Shown one piece after another: positions 1 through 10,000 of a DNA stretch of 64,000 bases (the stretch's first letter is position 1; each line of letters starts with the position of its first letter). A program made the position numbers and the translations under genes. The stretch comes from Muricauda sp. SCSIO 64092. GTDB lineage: Bacteria; Bacteroidota; Bacteroidia; Flavobacteriales; Flavobacteriaceae. The stretch lies in assembly GCF_023016285.1 (NCBI RefSeq), contig NZ_CP095413.1, forward strand, positions 1,984,001 through 2,048,000, in the 5' to 3' direction. The notes beneath the pieces were generated by a model. That model had not been told where the DNA came from. It was given only the letters and a program-made list of their open reading frames with translations, and searched no databases.

Positions 1-88
1 AGGAACAAAACACGGGGATTTCTTCGTGAAACGATCCATCAATTATAGCAAAAGAACACAAAGTATAACCAGCGACGATCTTTTTTAA
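1..88 (+). CDS. nrdB: Ribonucleotide reductase small (beta) subunit, C-terminal fragment
   Basis: The window opens inside a reading frame (codons starting at base 2) that runs 28 residues to a TAA at 86-88, three bases before the nrdA start. The residues include DFFVKR, then a tyrosine-serine-lysine, and end in an acidic-hydrophobic tail, DDLF. This is the layout of the class I beta-subunit C-terminus, whose last residues dock onto the alpha subunit. The position directly upstream of nrdA supports the call. Only the tail is visible, so the radical-site and iron ligands cannot be checked. It is probably co-transcribed with nrdA. Confidence 0.75.
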   Translation, partial: GTKHGDFFVKRSINYSKRTQSITSDDLF

Positions 89-91
89 CCC

Positions 92-1882
92 ATGGAAAAA
101 AGCACCCATACACAACACGCCGAACTCACAAAAGGGAATACCACCCAAACCCTGGTCAATGCCAGAAAAGAGGCCTTGTCCAATCTAAAACCGGAAAAGG
201 ACGCCGAAGGGTTCCAATGGCTCAATGACTATAGCCGACAATTTTTGGCCTCTGGTTATCTTACGGAAGGGATTTCGCCGGAAGGCCGTATCCGGGAAAT
301 TGCCGATCGTGCAGAACAAATTTTGCAGATTCCAGGCTATTCGGACAAATTTTACAACTATATGTCCGAAGGCTTCTTTTCGCTGGCCTCCCCCGTATGG
401 TCCAATTTTGGAAAGGAACGTGGGCTTCCCATTAGCTGTTTCGGTTCCCATATTGATGATGACATGGGCAATATCCTTTACACCCAATCCGAGGTGGGCA
501 TGATGTCCAAATTGGGCGGTGGTACTTCCGGTTATTTTGGAAAGATCCGTCATCGGGGTGCCCCCGTTAAAAATAATGGTGAGGCATCCGGAGCAGTGCA
601 TATTATGCAATTGTTCGAGTCCATGGTGGATGTGGTGAGCCAGGGTTCCGTGCGCAGGGGGCGTTTCTCCCCCTATTTACCCATTGATCATCCGGACATC
701 ATGGAGTTTTTGGAAATAGGTACCGAAGGAAATCCCATTCAGCAGTTGACCCACGGAGTCACCGTTGGCAACCAATGGATGCAGGAAATGGTGGATGGCG
801 ATGTGGAAAAACGTACCGTTTGGGCCAAAGTATTGCAGCGCAGGGGAGAAATGGGCTATCCCTATGTTTTCTTCTCGGACAATGCAAACAAAGGTTCCGT
901 GGACGTATATCAGGAAAATCAGCACCGCATTTACGCAAGTAACCTTTGTACGGAGATCATGTTACCGTCCAATGACAATTGGTCCTTTGTTTGTGTACTT
1001 TCCAGCATCAACCTCTTGCACTATGACAAATGGAAAAACACGGATGCGGTGGAAACCATGGTGTTCTTCCTGGATGCGGTAATTACTGAATTTATCGAAA
1101 AATTGGATGCGTATCGGGATTCCTCGGATAGGGACGATCGCCAAACCTTTTTATTCATGGAAAGGGCCTATAATTTTGCAAAGGAAAACAGGGCTTTAGG
1201 CTTGGGGGCCTTGGGATGGCATTCGCTTTTACAATCCAAAATGTTGGCCTTTAACAGCCAAGAGGCCTACGATTTGAACAGTGAGATCTTCAAGGCCATG
1301 AAGGACCGTTCCTACAAAGCATCCCAAGAGTTGGCGGCACGTTTTGGTGAACCAAAGGTGCTTAAAGGCTACGGAAGGCGTAACGCTACGTTGAATGCCA
1401 TTGCGCCCACCACATCGTCCGCTTTTATTTTAGGGCAGGTTTCACAAGGCATTGAGCCTATTTGGTCCAACATTTATGTAAAGGATATCGCCAAAATAAA
1501 AGTGACCATTAAAAATCAATATTTAATGGATCTGTTGGAAGAAAAGGACATGGACACTCCGGAAGTTTGGAAAAGCATTCGCGACCGTGATGGCTCCGTC
1601 CAACATTTGGAATTCTTGACGGATGATGAAAAAGCGGTCTTCAAAACCTATTCCGAAATAGACCAATTGGACATTGTATACCAAGCGGCCAACAGGCAGA
1701 ACCATATTGATCAGGGACAGTCCGTAAACATCATTGTGCATCCGGACATGCCAACAAAGGATGTCAATAAAATTCATGTCACCGCCTGGAAGTTGGGCCT
1801 AAAATCCCTGTACTACCAGCACAGTATGAATGCCGCACAGAAATTTAAACAGAAAAAGGAATGTGCCAGTTGTGAGGCGTAA
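92..1882 (+). CDS. nrdA: Ribonucleoside-diphosphate reductase, alpha (large) subunit
   Basis: This is the catalytic subunit of class I ribonucleotide reductase, which reduces ribonucleoside diphosphates to deoxyribonucleotides in the cytoplasm with NrdB. The 596-aa protein has the redox cysteine of the barrel in ISCFGSH (about C116), the NLCTE thiyl-radical motif (C about 286), the partner cysteine in FVCVLSS (about 301), a paired-tyrosine radical-transfer segment SLYYQHS near residue 575, and the C-terminal swinging-arm pair CASC (591-594). It is shorter than the usual 750-800 aa. The protein starts almost directly in the barrel, so the N-terminal ATP-cone that senses dATP is absent. The ATG at 92 follows the nrdB stop by three bases and a terminator follows the gene. 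Confidence 0.96.
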   Translation: MEKSTHTQHAELTKGNTTQTLVNARKEALSNLKPEKDAEGFQWLNDYSRQFLASGYLTEGISPEGRIREIADRAEQILQIPGYSDKFYNYMSEGFFSLASPVWSNFGKERGLPISCFGSHIDDDMGNILYTQSEVGMMSKLGGGTSGYFGKIRHRGAPVKNNGEASGAVHIMQLFESMVDVVSQGSVRRGRFSPYLPIDHPDIMEFLEIGTEGNPIQQLTHGVTVGNQWMQEMVDGDVEKRTVWAKVLQRRGEMGYPYVFFSDNANKGSVDVYQENQHRIYASNLCTEIMLPSNDNWSFVCVLSSINLLHYDKWKNTDAVETMVFFLDAVITEFIEKLDAYRDSSDRDDRQTFLFMERAYNFAKENRALGLGALGWHSLLQSKMLAFNSQEAYDLNSEIFKAMKDRSYKASQELAARFGEPKVLKGYGRRNATLNAIAPTTSSAFILGQVSQGIEPIWSNIYVKDIAKIKVTIKNQYLMDLLEEKDMDTPEVWKSIRDRDGSVQHLEFLTDDEKAVFKTYSEIDQLDIVYQAANRQNHIDQGQSVNIIVHPDMPTKDVNKIHVTAWKLGLKSLYYQHSMNAAQKFKQKKECASCEA

Positions 1883-1950
1883 CCAACAACATTGACCCAC
1901 CCTACACTGGTTGATTTGTTTTTTATGCATCAACACCATAGGGCAAAATC

Positions 1951-1983
1951 AAAAAAGGCCCCAAAAAATGGGGCCTTTTTGTT
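1951..1983 (+). terminator. Rho-independent terminator after nrdA
   Basis: A GC-rich hairpin (AAAAAGGCCCC, A-rich loop, GGGGCCTTTTT) runs into a T tract about 70 bases after the nrdA stop. It closes the nrdBA operon. Confidence 0.85.
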
Positions 1984-2229
1984 TGGGACAGTACTAGAGC
2001 AGGCCATTCGAATCGTTTGTCCCGTTCTAACAGTATCAGTGGACTATTTGAAACGCAATCTCATTTCTTAAACACCACCACAGCGCTGTTTCCTTTATGG
2101 AGTACGCGCCTAAATCGACTAAAAAGAATACGCAACTGGTAAAGACAAAATGACGCTGTGCAACCATGCCCTAAGCCATTGCCAAAAGCCGGTGCCAAGA
2201 AAGAACTTTGCTAACATTTGGATATATTC
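1984..2229. other. Spacer without recognisable gene
   Basis: No protein-like frame, RNA gene or repeat was recognised between the nrdA terminator and the left end of the duplicated unit. Short open frames here lack a plausible start or composition. The right boundary is defined by comparison with the second copy at 13652, where similarity begins abruptly at GCCTACTG. Confidence 0.5.
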
Positions 2230-2318
2230 GCCTACTGAAAGCCTGGTTCCGTTGAAAACGAATTCGTTTCGCTTTTTGTCAAGGGAGCAGGCTTGCCCCA
2301 AAATTTTTTAATTGCACT

Positions 2319-2918
2319 ATGGCCAATATCAAGGTTTTAGTCGAAGGTTATGCCAGACCACTCGACAAAGGTTGGAAAGCGAGTTCAACCGTGTGTTTGA
2401 TCACCACGGAAGATAAAAAAATCATCACCGATCCCGGATGTAACCGGGAAGCATTACTTAACGCATTACATGAAGAGAACCTGAAAACAGGTGAGATTGA
2501 TTATGTTTTCCTATCCCATCGCCATCCCGATCATATGCTATTGGCAGGCCTTTTTGAAAAAGCCACATACATCACCTTTGATGCCGATTTAATGTATGAA
2601 AAAGATGTGATGTTCGAATTTGATGCAACTATCCTTGGTGACGATATTGAAATTGTGCATACACCGGGACATGTAGCTGAACATCTTTCCCTAATCGTCC
2701 GTACGCCCCAGGGAAAAGTTGCGGTGGCCGGGGATGTCATTTGGTGGCTTGATACTGAAGAACAACGGTTCGATTTACACCAAAAAGACCATCTTCAGTC
2801 AACGGATATGGATATGAAGGCCTTGGTGGAAAGTAGAAAAACACTTTTAAAAAATGCCGATTACATCATTCCCGGTCATGGAAAGATGTTTAAAGTAGGG
2901 GACAATTTCTGCCCTTAA
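2319..2918 (+). CDS. MBL-fold metallohydrolase (copy 1)
   Basis: This is a 199-aa metallo-beta-lactamase-fold protein, probably a cytoplasmic zinc hydrolase of unknown substrate. The metal-binding signature is complete: HRHPDH at residues 67-72, H118 in TPGH, D139 in AGD and H187 in IPGHG. There is no signal peptide. It is short for the superfamily, close to the compact glyoxalase II-like or lactonase-like members. The start ATG follows an A/T-rich stretch that is conserved in the second copy (13741-14340). The two proteins differ at about a dozen residues, mostly in the first 110. It sits upstream of the SpvB-like gene in both units, so it may belong to that system, but this is inferred from position only. 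Confidence 0.88.
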   Translation: MANIKVLVEGYARPLDKGWKASSTVCLITTEDKKIITDPGCNREALLNALHEENLKTGEIDYVFLSHRHPDHMLLAGLFEKATYITFDADLMYEKDVMFEFDATILGDDIEIVHTPGHVAEHLSLIVRTPQGKVAVAGDVIWWLDTEEQRFDLHQKDHLQSTDMDMKALVESRKTLLKNADYIIPGHGKMFKVGDNFCP

Positions 2919-3285
2919 ACTAAGGAAGTTCTTCGAATCCGGCCGTGCTTTAGCTCCACTTTGTTACCGTACAGGGTTGGTCCGTTGGCCATTTTCCTTT
3001 CCAGGATTTTCCCTGCCCTGATTCACTGTGACACCATTCCAGTTGCCTGTAATGCGAATGGGCTGTATACCTCTAATAATCGCCCAACCATCCCCCTGAA
3101 CTTTCGCTTGTTACATCAGGTTTTTGATTCTACCTCCAGTGCTTGAAATTCGCGGCCACTAACTCTTTTGCCGTACATGCACACTTCAACCCGGGCACTT
3201 TTTCCAGCGTATACCATTCTACCCCCGTTTTTCAGCGCTATGGGATATCTCCCTATAGCATCCACCACCTTTTCAATGGACACCC
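2919..3285. other. Decayed spacer between MBL gene and SpvB-like gene
   Basis: This stretch has no convincing intact gene but appears identical to 14341-14707. On the minus strand two short open stretches have protein-like composition. One ends at a stop near 3146 and contains ALKNGGRMVYAGKSARVEV; the other ends near 2966 and contains IRITGNWNGVTVNQGRENP. They are in different frames and lack starts, so they look like remnants. A 61-codon plus-strand frame at 2961-3146 also exists, but no family was recognised. Confidence 0.5.
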
Positions 3286-3660
3286 ATGAAAGGTAAAGAT
3301 ATTGTGCGTATCGGCACCTATGCCCCAGATGTGAACCCTACCGTAACAGGAAACATCCCTTCCGAAGAGATCAGGGCCAATTTTTCAGTTCCCAAACCCT
3401 ACGGTATTTCCAAAGCCGGGCATGGGCCAAAATCCTTTAGCACTGGTTTTAAAAATGCCATCAAAAAGTTTGATGGGGATTTTCCTGTTGGCTACATTCC
3501 CTTTAAAATAAACAATACGCTTCCTTCTGGAAATTATGGAATCCCCAACCAGTATCCGTTCCATCTTTTCGATACTGACTCTTGGGATGTCCCTCCAATC
3601 CTCTTTTTCGTCCCCAATTCAACCAATTTCAACACTTTTTGTGGCATGATATTATGTTAA
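3286..3660 (+). CDS. Hypothetical protein, possibly a remnant
   Basis: The frame has 124 codons and no family was recognised. It is read from an ATG shared with the second copy at 14708, and the two products align for about 120 residues (common core GHGPKSFSTGFKNAIKK). Substitutions between copies fall at all three codon positions rather than mainly at the third, which argues against strong selection on the protein. The stop positions also differ (124 versus 169 codons). The minus strand carries a similar-length protein-like frame with scattered stops, so strand assignment is uncertain. It may be non-coding. Confidence 0.3.
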   Translation: MKGKDIVRIGTYAPDVNPTVTGNIPSEEIRANFSVPKPYGISKAGHGPKSFSTGFKNAIKKFDGDFPVGYIPFKINNTLPSGNYGIPNQYPFHLFDTDSWDVPPILFFVPNSTNFNTFCGMILC

Positions 3661-3762
3661 AAAATAAGATTTGCTAAAAGCAAATGTGTTAAAACTGGGA
3701 GATGAGGAAAGGAAAAAAATCCAATAAACAGAATTCAAAAGTGTATAAAATAAATCCATCAA

Positions 3763-6700
3763 ATGAAAAAAACAGTAACAACCATCATGGTCTCCCTGGT
3801 CATGGCTTTGGGCCACGCCCAGGAAATGCCCGATTTGATTCCCCCTTCACCAGAAGCAACGGCCTTGGCCAAATATGTGGATATCCCCGTTTCATTTTAC
3901 AACGGGACACCGGATATCAAAGTGCCCATCCATACCATGGATTTGGAAGGAATGTCCATTCCCATACAGCTTAGTTACCATGCCAAGGGCATCCTGGTAG
4001 AGGAAATCGCCTCCAGGGTGGGATTGGGCTGGACCCTAAATTTTGGTGGTGTCATCACCAGACAGATCAGGGGTTCCGCAGATGAGTATATCCCCAACGG
4101 GGTCAAAGGGTATTTAAGGGACAATTTCTATGAGACCTTCTTTAATGACTCCATCACGAGACGGCGAATATACGACAGTGTCCTGTTGGGAGAACAGGAT
4201 CTTTATCCGGACAGTTTTATGTTCAACTTTTTGGGGTATTCCGGTAAGTTCATCTTTGACCAGCGCACCAAACTGCCCATCATACAGCATTTTACCGATC
4301 TTAAAATAGTTCCGACATGGGCGAGCGGGACCGTGGGCGAGATCAGCGGTTGGGAGGTTACCACCCCGGATGGGTACACCCTACATTTTGGACTGTCCAA
4401 AAATGCTTTACGAACGGCAAGGGACAAAGAAAATATCAAGCTCAACCTAAGCTTTTCCGATGGTATGCTTTCCTCCACTACGGGCAGTGGTTCCTTTAAT
4501 GCGTACACGGCCTGGTACCTTATGGACATTACGGGACCGGGAGGAAAGACCATAACCTTTACCTACCAGGAGGAGAGACCCAATTATTGTAGGAGAAGTT
4601 ACGATAAGGTGAATTTTGGCACGAATGTCATAAGCACCTATTTCTCGGAAGTGGAACCGGTCCAAAACCAAATTTCCGAAATCCAGTATGATCAAGGGAA
4701 GATCAAATTCAGGGCAACCACCGCAAGACAAGATCTTAACAATGCCAAGACCCTGGACAAAATTGAGATTACCAAATTGAACGATTCCCTGATCAAAAGC
4801 TACGAATTCAATTATACCTACACTACGGCCCCAGTGGACTCCAATGTCCTTGCCGCATTGGCAGCCTGTGATACCAAAGCGAACAAGAGATTGTTCCTAA
4901 ACTCCATAACCATCAATGATAAATTGGAGTCGGCCACGCTCCCCCCCTATCAATTCTCCTACAATACCGTACCATTGCCCCATAGGTTTTCCAATGCCCA
5001 GGACACCTGGGGGTACTACAACGGAAAGAACAATGGGCAGCACCTGACATTTTTCGATTATGGGGCCACGACAATCGATCGGGAGGTGGATACCTTGAAA
5101 TCGCAAGCAGGGATGCTCACAAAGATACAATTGCCCACCGGGGGGTCCCTGAACTATGAATATGAACATAACCGAGCGATACCCCCGGAGTATTTTAAGG
5201 ACCTTTTGTTTCCGGACACCAATCCCACGGTATCAAAAGGTGCAGGGCTGGCCAAGGATCCTTCGCGCTATAACGGTACGTTCTACGAATCGGAACCTTT
5301 TACCATAGGCAATATCGTTGGTACGGCGCAGGTCAATGCCATGTTGGGACTGGTAAGTGATTGTGGCACCGATCAGCTCATGGTGACCTGTCCCTACACG
5401 GCCCAGTTGATCGGCCCCCAGACCAATGTAACCCTGATCAACAAACGGGTGGACATGATCCTTTCCCCGGGCACTTATGTAATTAAGGTTACCCCGAACA
5501 CCGGGATACCCAATGACCACAACGATATTTTCATACACCCTTTCGGTGTTTCCGTATCATGGAAAGAGAACGTGGACGATCAGGCCACCGGTACCGAACT
5601 GCTGTTTACCTCGGGCAATCGGATTAAAAAGACCGTACTGAATGATGCCTTTGGCGGGACCATGGAAAAGGAGTACGAATATAGAGATCCACAAGGGTTA
5701 AGCAGTGGGAAGGTGTTTTCCCTGCCCGCGTATTACTTCAAGGACGATGTTGTGGGTGGCGTAGTTGTCCTTAAAAGAAAATATGGTGCGCGTCCCGGTA
5801 GCCCCTTGACCTATGAACAAGGGAACCACGAAGGATATGAATATGTCACGGAACACATTAGTGGTGCCAATGGCAGGGAAGGGAAAACCGAATATCAGTT
5901 TACCGCATTTCCGGATTCCGGGAATTTCCATACGTTTCCTTACCATTTGGCCACGGACAATGAATGGATGAGGGGAAAACCCGTGGGGACCAAATATTAT
6001 AAAAAAGAATCCCAGGGCCATATCTTGATCAAGGAAATAAAAAATAACTATCGTTATGGAGGTACCGTTGGTTCCGCATTTCACTTGATGACCCCTCCTT
6101 TGTCCCCCTCGGACCCTATGGGTGGGATATATGAGGCGGGCAGGACCACACATGTAGCTACGTTTATTGTCTTTTCCGATCAGGACGGAACATTCGATGA
6201 TTCCGATGAACACAATGAGTTTACCCCCTTTTATTTGACCGGAGGTGCCTTGGACCTCTATTCCAAGGAAGAAATAACCTATGATGGTGCCTCGGCACTC
6301 ACGGAGCGGACAGTGTATGCCCAGGACTACGACAAGCATTACCAGCTAAGTGGTACCGAGACGACCACAAACAATACAAAACGTATTGTCACAAAAACCT
6401 ATTACCCGGCAAACAAGAGCGAGCTCAGTGGGCTGTCCCCATCGGCATCCGCAGCATTGGACCTATTGCAAACGAGAAGGCCGGGCCAGGCGGTACAAGT
6501 GGAACAATCCGTACTGAACGATCAGGATACCGCCCTTTCCAAGACCACAACACGAACCAACTTTCTGGATTGGGGGGGCAATCTTGTACTGCCCCAAAAT
6601 GTACAGACGGCAAAGGACGATGACAATTTGGAAAACCGGATCGAGTATCTGGACTATGACGCCCAGGGGAATCTGCTGGAAGTCTCCAGGGCCAATGGGC

Positions 6701-7044
6701 CGACCGTAAGCTATATCTGGGGATACAACAAGCAATATCCCATAGCAAAAATTGAGAACGCTTCTTATACCGGCATAGCTTCTGCCCTGGGGATATCAGA
6801 GAGTACCCTTCGCAATTACAACGAGACCCATTTGGCATCCCTCAACGGTTTGCGTACAAACCCTTCACTGCAAAATGCAATGATCACCACCTATACGTAT
6901 GACCCTTTGGTGGGGATCACCAGTATGACCGACCCAAGGGGGTACACCACCAAATATATCTATGACAACTTCAACAGGTTGGCACATATCGAGGATGCCG
7001 ATGGGCATATGATCGAACAGTACAATTACCATTACAAAAACTGA
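3763..7044 (+). CDS. Secreted SpvB/YD-repeat-like protein (unit 1)
   Basis: This 1093-aa protein has a Sec signal peptide (about residues 1-19, ending GHAQ) and is probably surface or periplasmic. The first 100 residues carry the conserved start of Bacteroidota SpvB/Rhs-type proteins: IPPSPEA, then LSYHAKGI and VGLGWTLNFGGVITR. Near the end are YD-type motifs (GYTTKYIYDNFNRLAHI and an upstream YDAQGNL). It stops without an Rhs core or toxin end. The Rhs gene begins 10 bases downstream, so the two are almost certainly one operon, with this protein perhaps acting as a shell or delivery partner. A truncated paralogue lies at 15214. The ATG follows an A-rich leader and is supported by the signal peptide. 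Confidence 0.85.
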   Translation: MKKTVTTIMVSLVMALGHAQEMPDLIPPSPEATALAKYVDIPVSFYNGTPDIKVPIHTMDLEGMSIPIQLSYHAKGILVEEIASRVGLGWTLNFGGVITRQIRGSADEYIPNGVKGYLRDNFYETFFNDSITRRRIYDSVLLGEQDLYPDSFMFNFLGYSGKFIFDQRTKLPIIQHFTDLKIVPTWASGTVGEISGWEVTTPDGYTLHFGLSKNALRTARDKENIKLNLSFSDGMLSSTTGSGSFNAYTAWYLMDITGPGGKTITFTYQEERPNYCRRSYDKVNFGTNVISTYFSEVEPVQNQISEIQYDQGKIKFRATTARQDLNNAKTLDKIEITKLNDSLIKSYEFNYTYTTAPVDSNVLAALAACDTKANKRLFLNSITINDKLESATLPPYQFSYNTVPLPHRFSNAQDTWGYYNGKNNGQHLTFFDYGATTIDREVDTLKSQAGMLTKIQLPTGGSLNYEYEHNRAIPPEYFKDLLFPDTNPTVSKGAGLAKDPSRYNGTFYESEPFTIGNIVGTAQVNAMLGLVSDCGTDQLMVTCPYTAQLIGPQTNVTLINKRVDMILSPGTYVIKVTPNTGIPNDHNDIFIHPFGVSVSWKENVDDQATGTELLFTSGNRIKKTVLNDAFGGTMEKEYEYRDPQGLSSGKVFSLPAYYFKDDVVGGVVVLKRKYGARPGSPLTYEQGNHEGYEYVTEHISGANGREGKTEYQFTAFPDSGNFHTFPYHLATDNEWMRGKPVGTKYYKKESQGHILIKEIKNNYRYGGTVGSAFHLMTPPLSPSDPMGGIYEAGRTTHVATFIVFSDQDGTFDDSDEHNEFTPFYLTGGALDLYSKEEITYDGASALTERTVYAQDYDKHYQLSGTETTTNNTKRIVTKTYYPANKSELSGLSPSASAALDLLQTRRPGQAVQVEQSVLNDQDTALSKTTTRTNFLDWGGNLVLPQNVQTAKDDDNLENRIEYLDYDAQGNLLEVSRANGPTVSYIWGYNKQYPIAKIENASYTGIASALGISESTLRNYNETHLASLNGLRTNPSLQNAMITTYTYDPLVGITSMTDPRGYTTKYIYDNFNRLAHIEDADGHMIEQYNYHYKN

Positions 7045-7054
7045 CCAAATCGCC

Positions 7055-10000
7055 ATGAAAAAATACCGACATCACACCATTATCCTAGTCTTCCATATAT
7101 TGTGCCTTTCCGGCTTTGGACAGCCAACGTGTTTGAGCGTTCCACAAAACTTCGGGCATGCCGGGGGAAACAGGACGGTCTTCATTTCCGATCCCTCCTG
7201 CAAGGCATTATCCGCCTTTAGCAATGTGCCCGGATGGCTTACCGTAATCCGACAGAGCGGTAACATTCAGATTACCTGTCAGGCAAATACCGGCGGGGAA
7301 AGGAATGCCTCGATTACGTACCAGTCCAGCTCCGGGATGCAGTTCCTCTGGGTGAACCAAAATGCATACCCGGCCACACCGCCCATGCCCAGCATAACGC
7401 AGAACTGTGGGAATACGGTGCTGACCCGTGGCAACCCAACCAGTGGGGTCACCTGGTACTGGCAGGCCTCCTCGGGGGGGACAAGCATTTCGAATTCCTC
7501 TTCCAGCATCACCCGGACCAGTGGTAGCGTGTACTATTTAAGGCCCAGAAATTCAGCAGGGGAATGGGGCACGTCACGAACGGTAGGCTATAGCATCAAT
7601 ACGGTGCCCGGACAACCCTCGGCGCCCAGTGTGGCCAACAACTGTGGCGGCAGTGTGCTCACCCGGGGAAACCCACCCAGTGGGATTACCTGGTACTGGC
7701 AGATCGGTTCGCTGGGGACGAGCACATCGAATTCGAGTAGCTCGGTCCTGCGCAGCAGTGGCACCACCTATTACCTTAGGGCAAGGAACAACAGTTCGGG
7801 CTGTTGGGGCCCTGCCCGAACAGTAAGCTATAGCATAAAATCGGTACCTCCACGACCTTCTATGCCCAGTGTGGCCAACAACTGTGGCAGCAGTGTGCTC
7901 ACCCGGGGCACCCCCCCAAGTGGCTCCACCTGGTACTGGCAAAGCAGTTCCCTTGGTACGAGCACATCGAATTCCAACGTTTCGGTAACGCGCAGCAGTG
8001 GAACGATATACTATCTAAGGGCAAGGGACAACGGTACGGGCTGTTGGAGCACGGCAAGACCGGTAAGTTATAGCATAAAGGCGCTACCCCCGCAACCCTC
8101 GGCACCCAGTGTGGCCAACAACTGTGGGAATACGGTGCTTACCCGGGGCGCCCCTCCCGGTGGGACCACCTGGTACTGGCAAAGCAATTCCCTTGGTACG
8201 AGCACATCGAATTCCAACGTTTCGGTAACGCGCAGCAGTGGAACGGTATACTATCTAAGGGCAAGGAACAACAGCACGGGCTGCTGGGGCACGGCACGCA
8301 CGGTAAGCTATAGCATCAATACGGTGCCCGCGCAACCATCCGCGCCCAGTGTGGCCAACAACTGTGGCAACACTGTCCTCACCCGTGGCACCCCCCCAAG
8401 TGGGATTACCTGGTACTGGCAGGGCAGCGCCTCCGGGACCAGTACATCAAACTCCAACGTTTCGGTAACCCGCAGCAGCGGAACGGTATACTACCTAAGG
8501 GCCAGGAACAACGGTTCGGGCTGTTGGGGCACGGCACGAACGGTAAGCTATAGCATCAATGCGGTGCCCGCGCAACCCTCGGCGCCCAGTGTGGTCAACA
8601 ACTGTGGAAGCACTGTGCTCACCCGGGGCACCCCCTCCAGCGGGACCACCTGGTACTGGCAGGACAGTGCCTCCGGGACCAGTACATCAAATTCCAACGT
8701 TTCGGTAACACGCAGCAGCGGAACGGTATACTACCTAAAGGCAAGGAACAACAGTACCGGCTGTTGGGGCACGGCACGTACCGTTGGGTATACGGTGAAC
8801 CAGGCCACGGTCTGGTATGCCGATACCGATGGGGACGGGTTTGGTGATCCGTTGGTGAGTACCATCGATTGCACGCCCCCGGACCATGTGGCGAACAGTT
8901 CCGACCAATGCCCCGACTTTCCGGGGACGGCCAATGGATGTGGGTATATGGCCCCAACCATGGCCAATGCCAACTATATACATGTCCGCACCTATCACAG
9001 GGCCACTGCGGTTGGCACCGATCCGGTGAACAACAACGATGTGATCGAACGGTTGACCTATTATGATGGTTTGGGAAGGCCCATGCAGGACATGGGGCTC
9101 AAGGCCACCCCCAAAGGCAAGGACGTGGTAACGCATATGGAATATGACGATTACGGCCGTGTGGAAAGGGAATACCTCCCCTGTCCGGCGACGGGTACGG
9201 TGGGCCAACTGCATTCCACGGCAAAAAGCGACACCCATAGCTATTACAAGACCAACTATGGGGAGGACTTTCCGACCCTGAGCATACCCAATATCAATGC
9301 TTATGCCCAAAAGGAGTTTGAAAACTCCCCCTTAAACCGGGTGCTGAAACAGGCCGCCCCGGGACAGGATTGGAAGCTGGGCAATGGCCACGAAATTGGA
9401 TTTGGATACCACGTGAACTCCCAATCCAATGATGGCGTACCCAAGTTTGAGGTCGTTTTTGCCGGAGGAAACCCAGAGGCCCCTACCTTACATAAATTAT
9501 CCGGAGCATATGCCACCGGGGAACTTTACAAAAATGTGACCTATGATGAGAACCATACCTCCGGTACGGACCACAGTACCGAGGAATTTGTGGACAAGAA
9601 CGGAAGGGTGATCCTAAAACGGACCTACAACAACGGCCCGCATGACACCTATTATGTGTATGATGACTACGGGAACCTGACCTATGTGATCCCCCCCAAG
9701 GTGGACGCTTCCGATGGGGTAGATCCCACGGAGCTCAACGAACTCTGTTACCAGTACAGGTACGATTACCGCAACCGTTTGGTGGAAAAGAAACTGCCCG
9801 GCAAGGGTACGGCAAGTACCTGGGAGGAGATTGTGTACAACAAACTGGACCAACCGATCATGACCCGCGATCCCAACTTAAGGGTACAGCAAAAATGGCT
9901 GTTTACCAAATACGATGTCCATGGCCGGGTGGCCTATACCGGAATGGTAAGTAGCACCAGTAATCGGGCCAGCCTGCAAACAGCGGCAAACAATGCTACT

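Larger units (their letters stand above)
2230..3677. repeat. Large direct duplication, copy 1 (MBL gene plus decayed spacer)
   Basis: Bases 2230-3677 align without any gap to 13652-15099, a constant offset of 11422. By eye the copies differ at scattered sites in the first 470 bases, appear identical from about 2699 to 3315 (about 617 bases, including non-genic sequence), and diverge again to the end. The unit carries an MBL-fold gene, a decayed region and a small frame. Each copy lies just upstream of an SpvB-like gene. The identity mosaic points to recent recombination or gene conversion. Confidence 0.95.

Noticed and set aside
2119..2301. Minus-strand 60-codon open frame before the first MBL gene
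   Set aside because: It spans the left boundary of the duplication and is not kept in the second copy; no family or leader is visible.
2919..3300. Spacer as part of a group II intron
   Set aside because: No domain V-like hairpin or reverse transcriptase frame was found, and a GTGCG match alone is not evidence.
5698..6339. 213-codon minus-strand frame within the SpvB-like gene
   Set aside because: It is an antisense shadow of a strong coding frame, with no start signal or recognisable domain.
7377..8816. Regular repeats as a possible CRISPR array
   Set aside because: The 240-bp period, continuous open frame and lack of unique spacers show protein-coding repeats.
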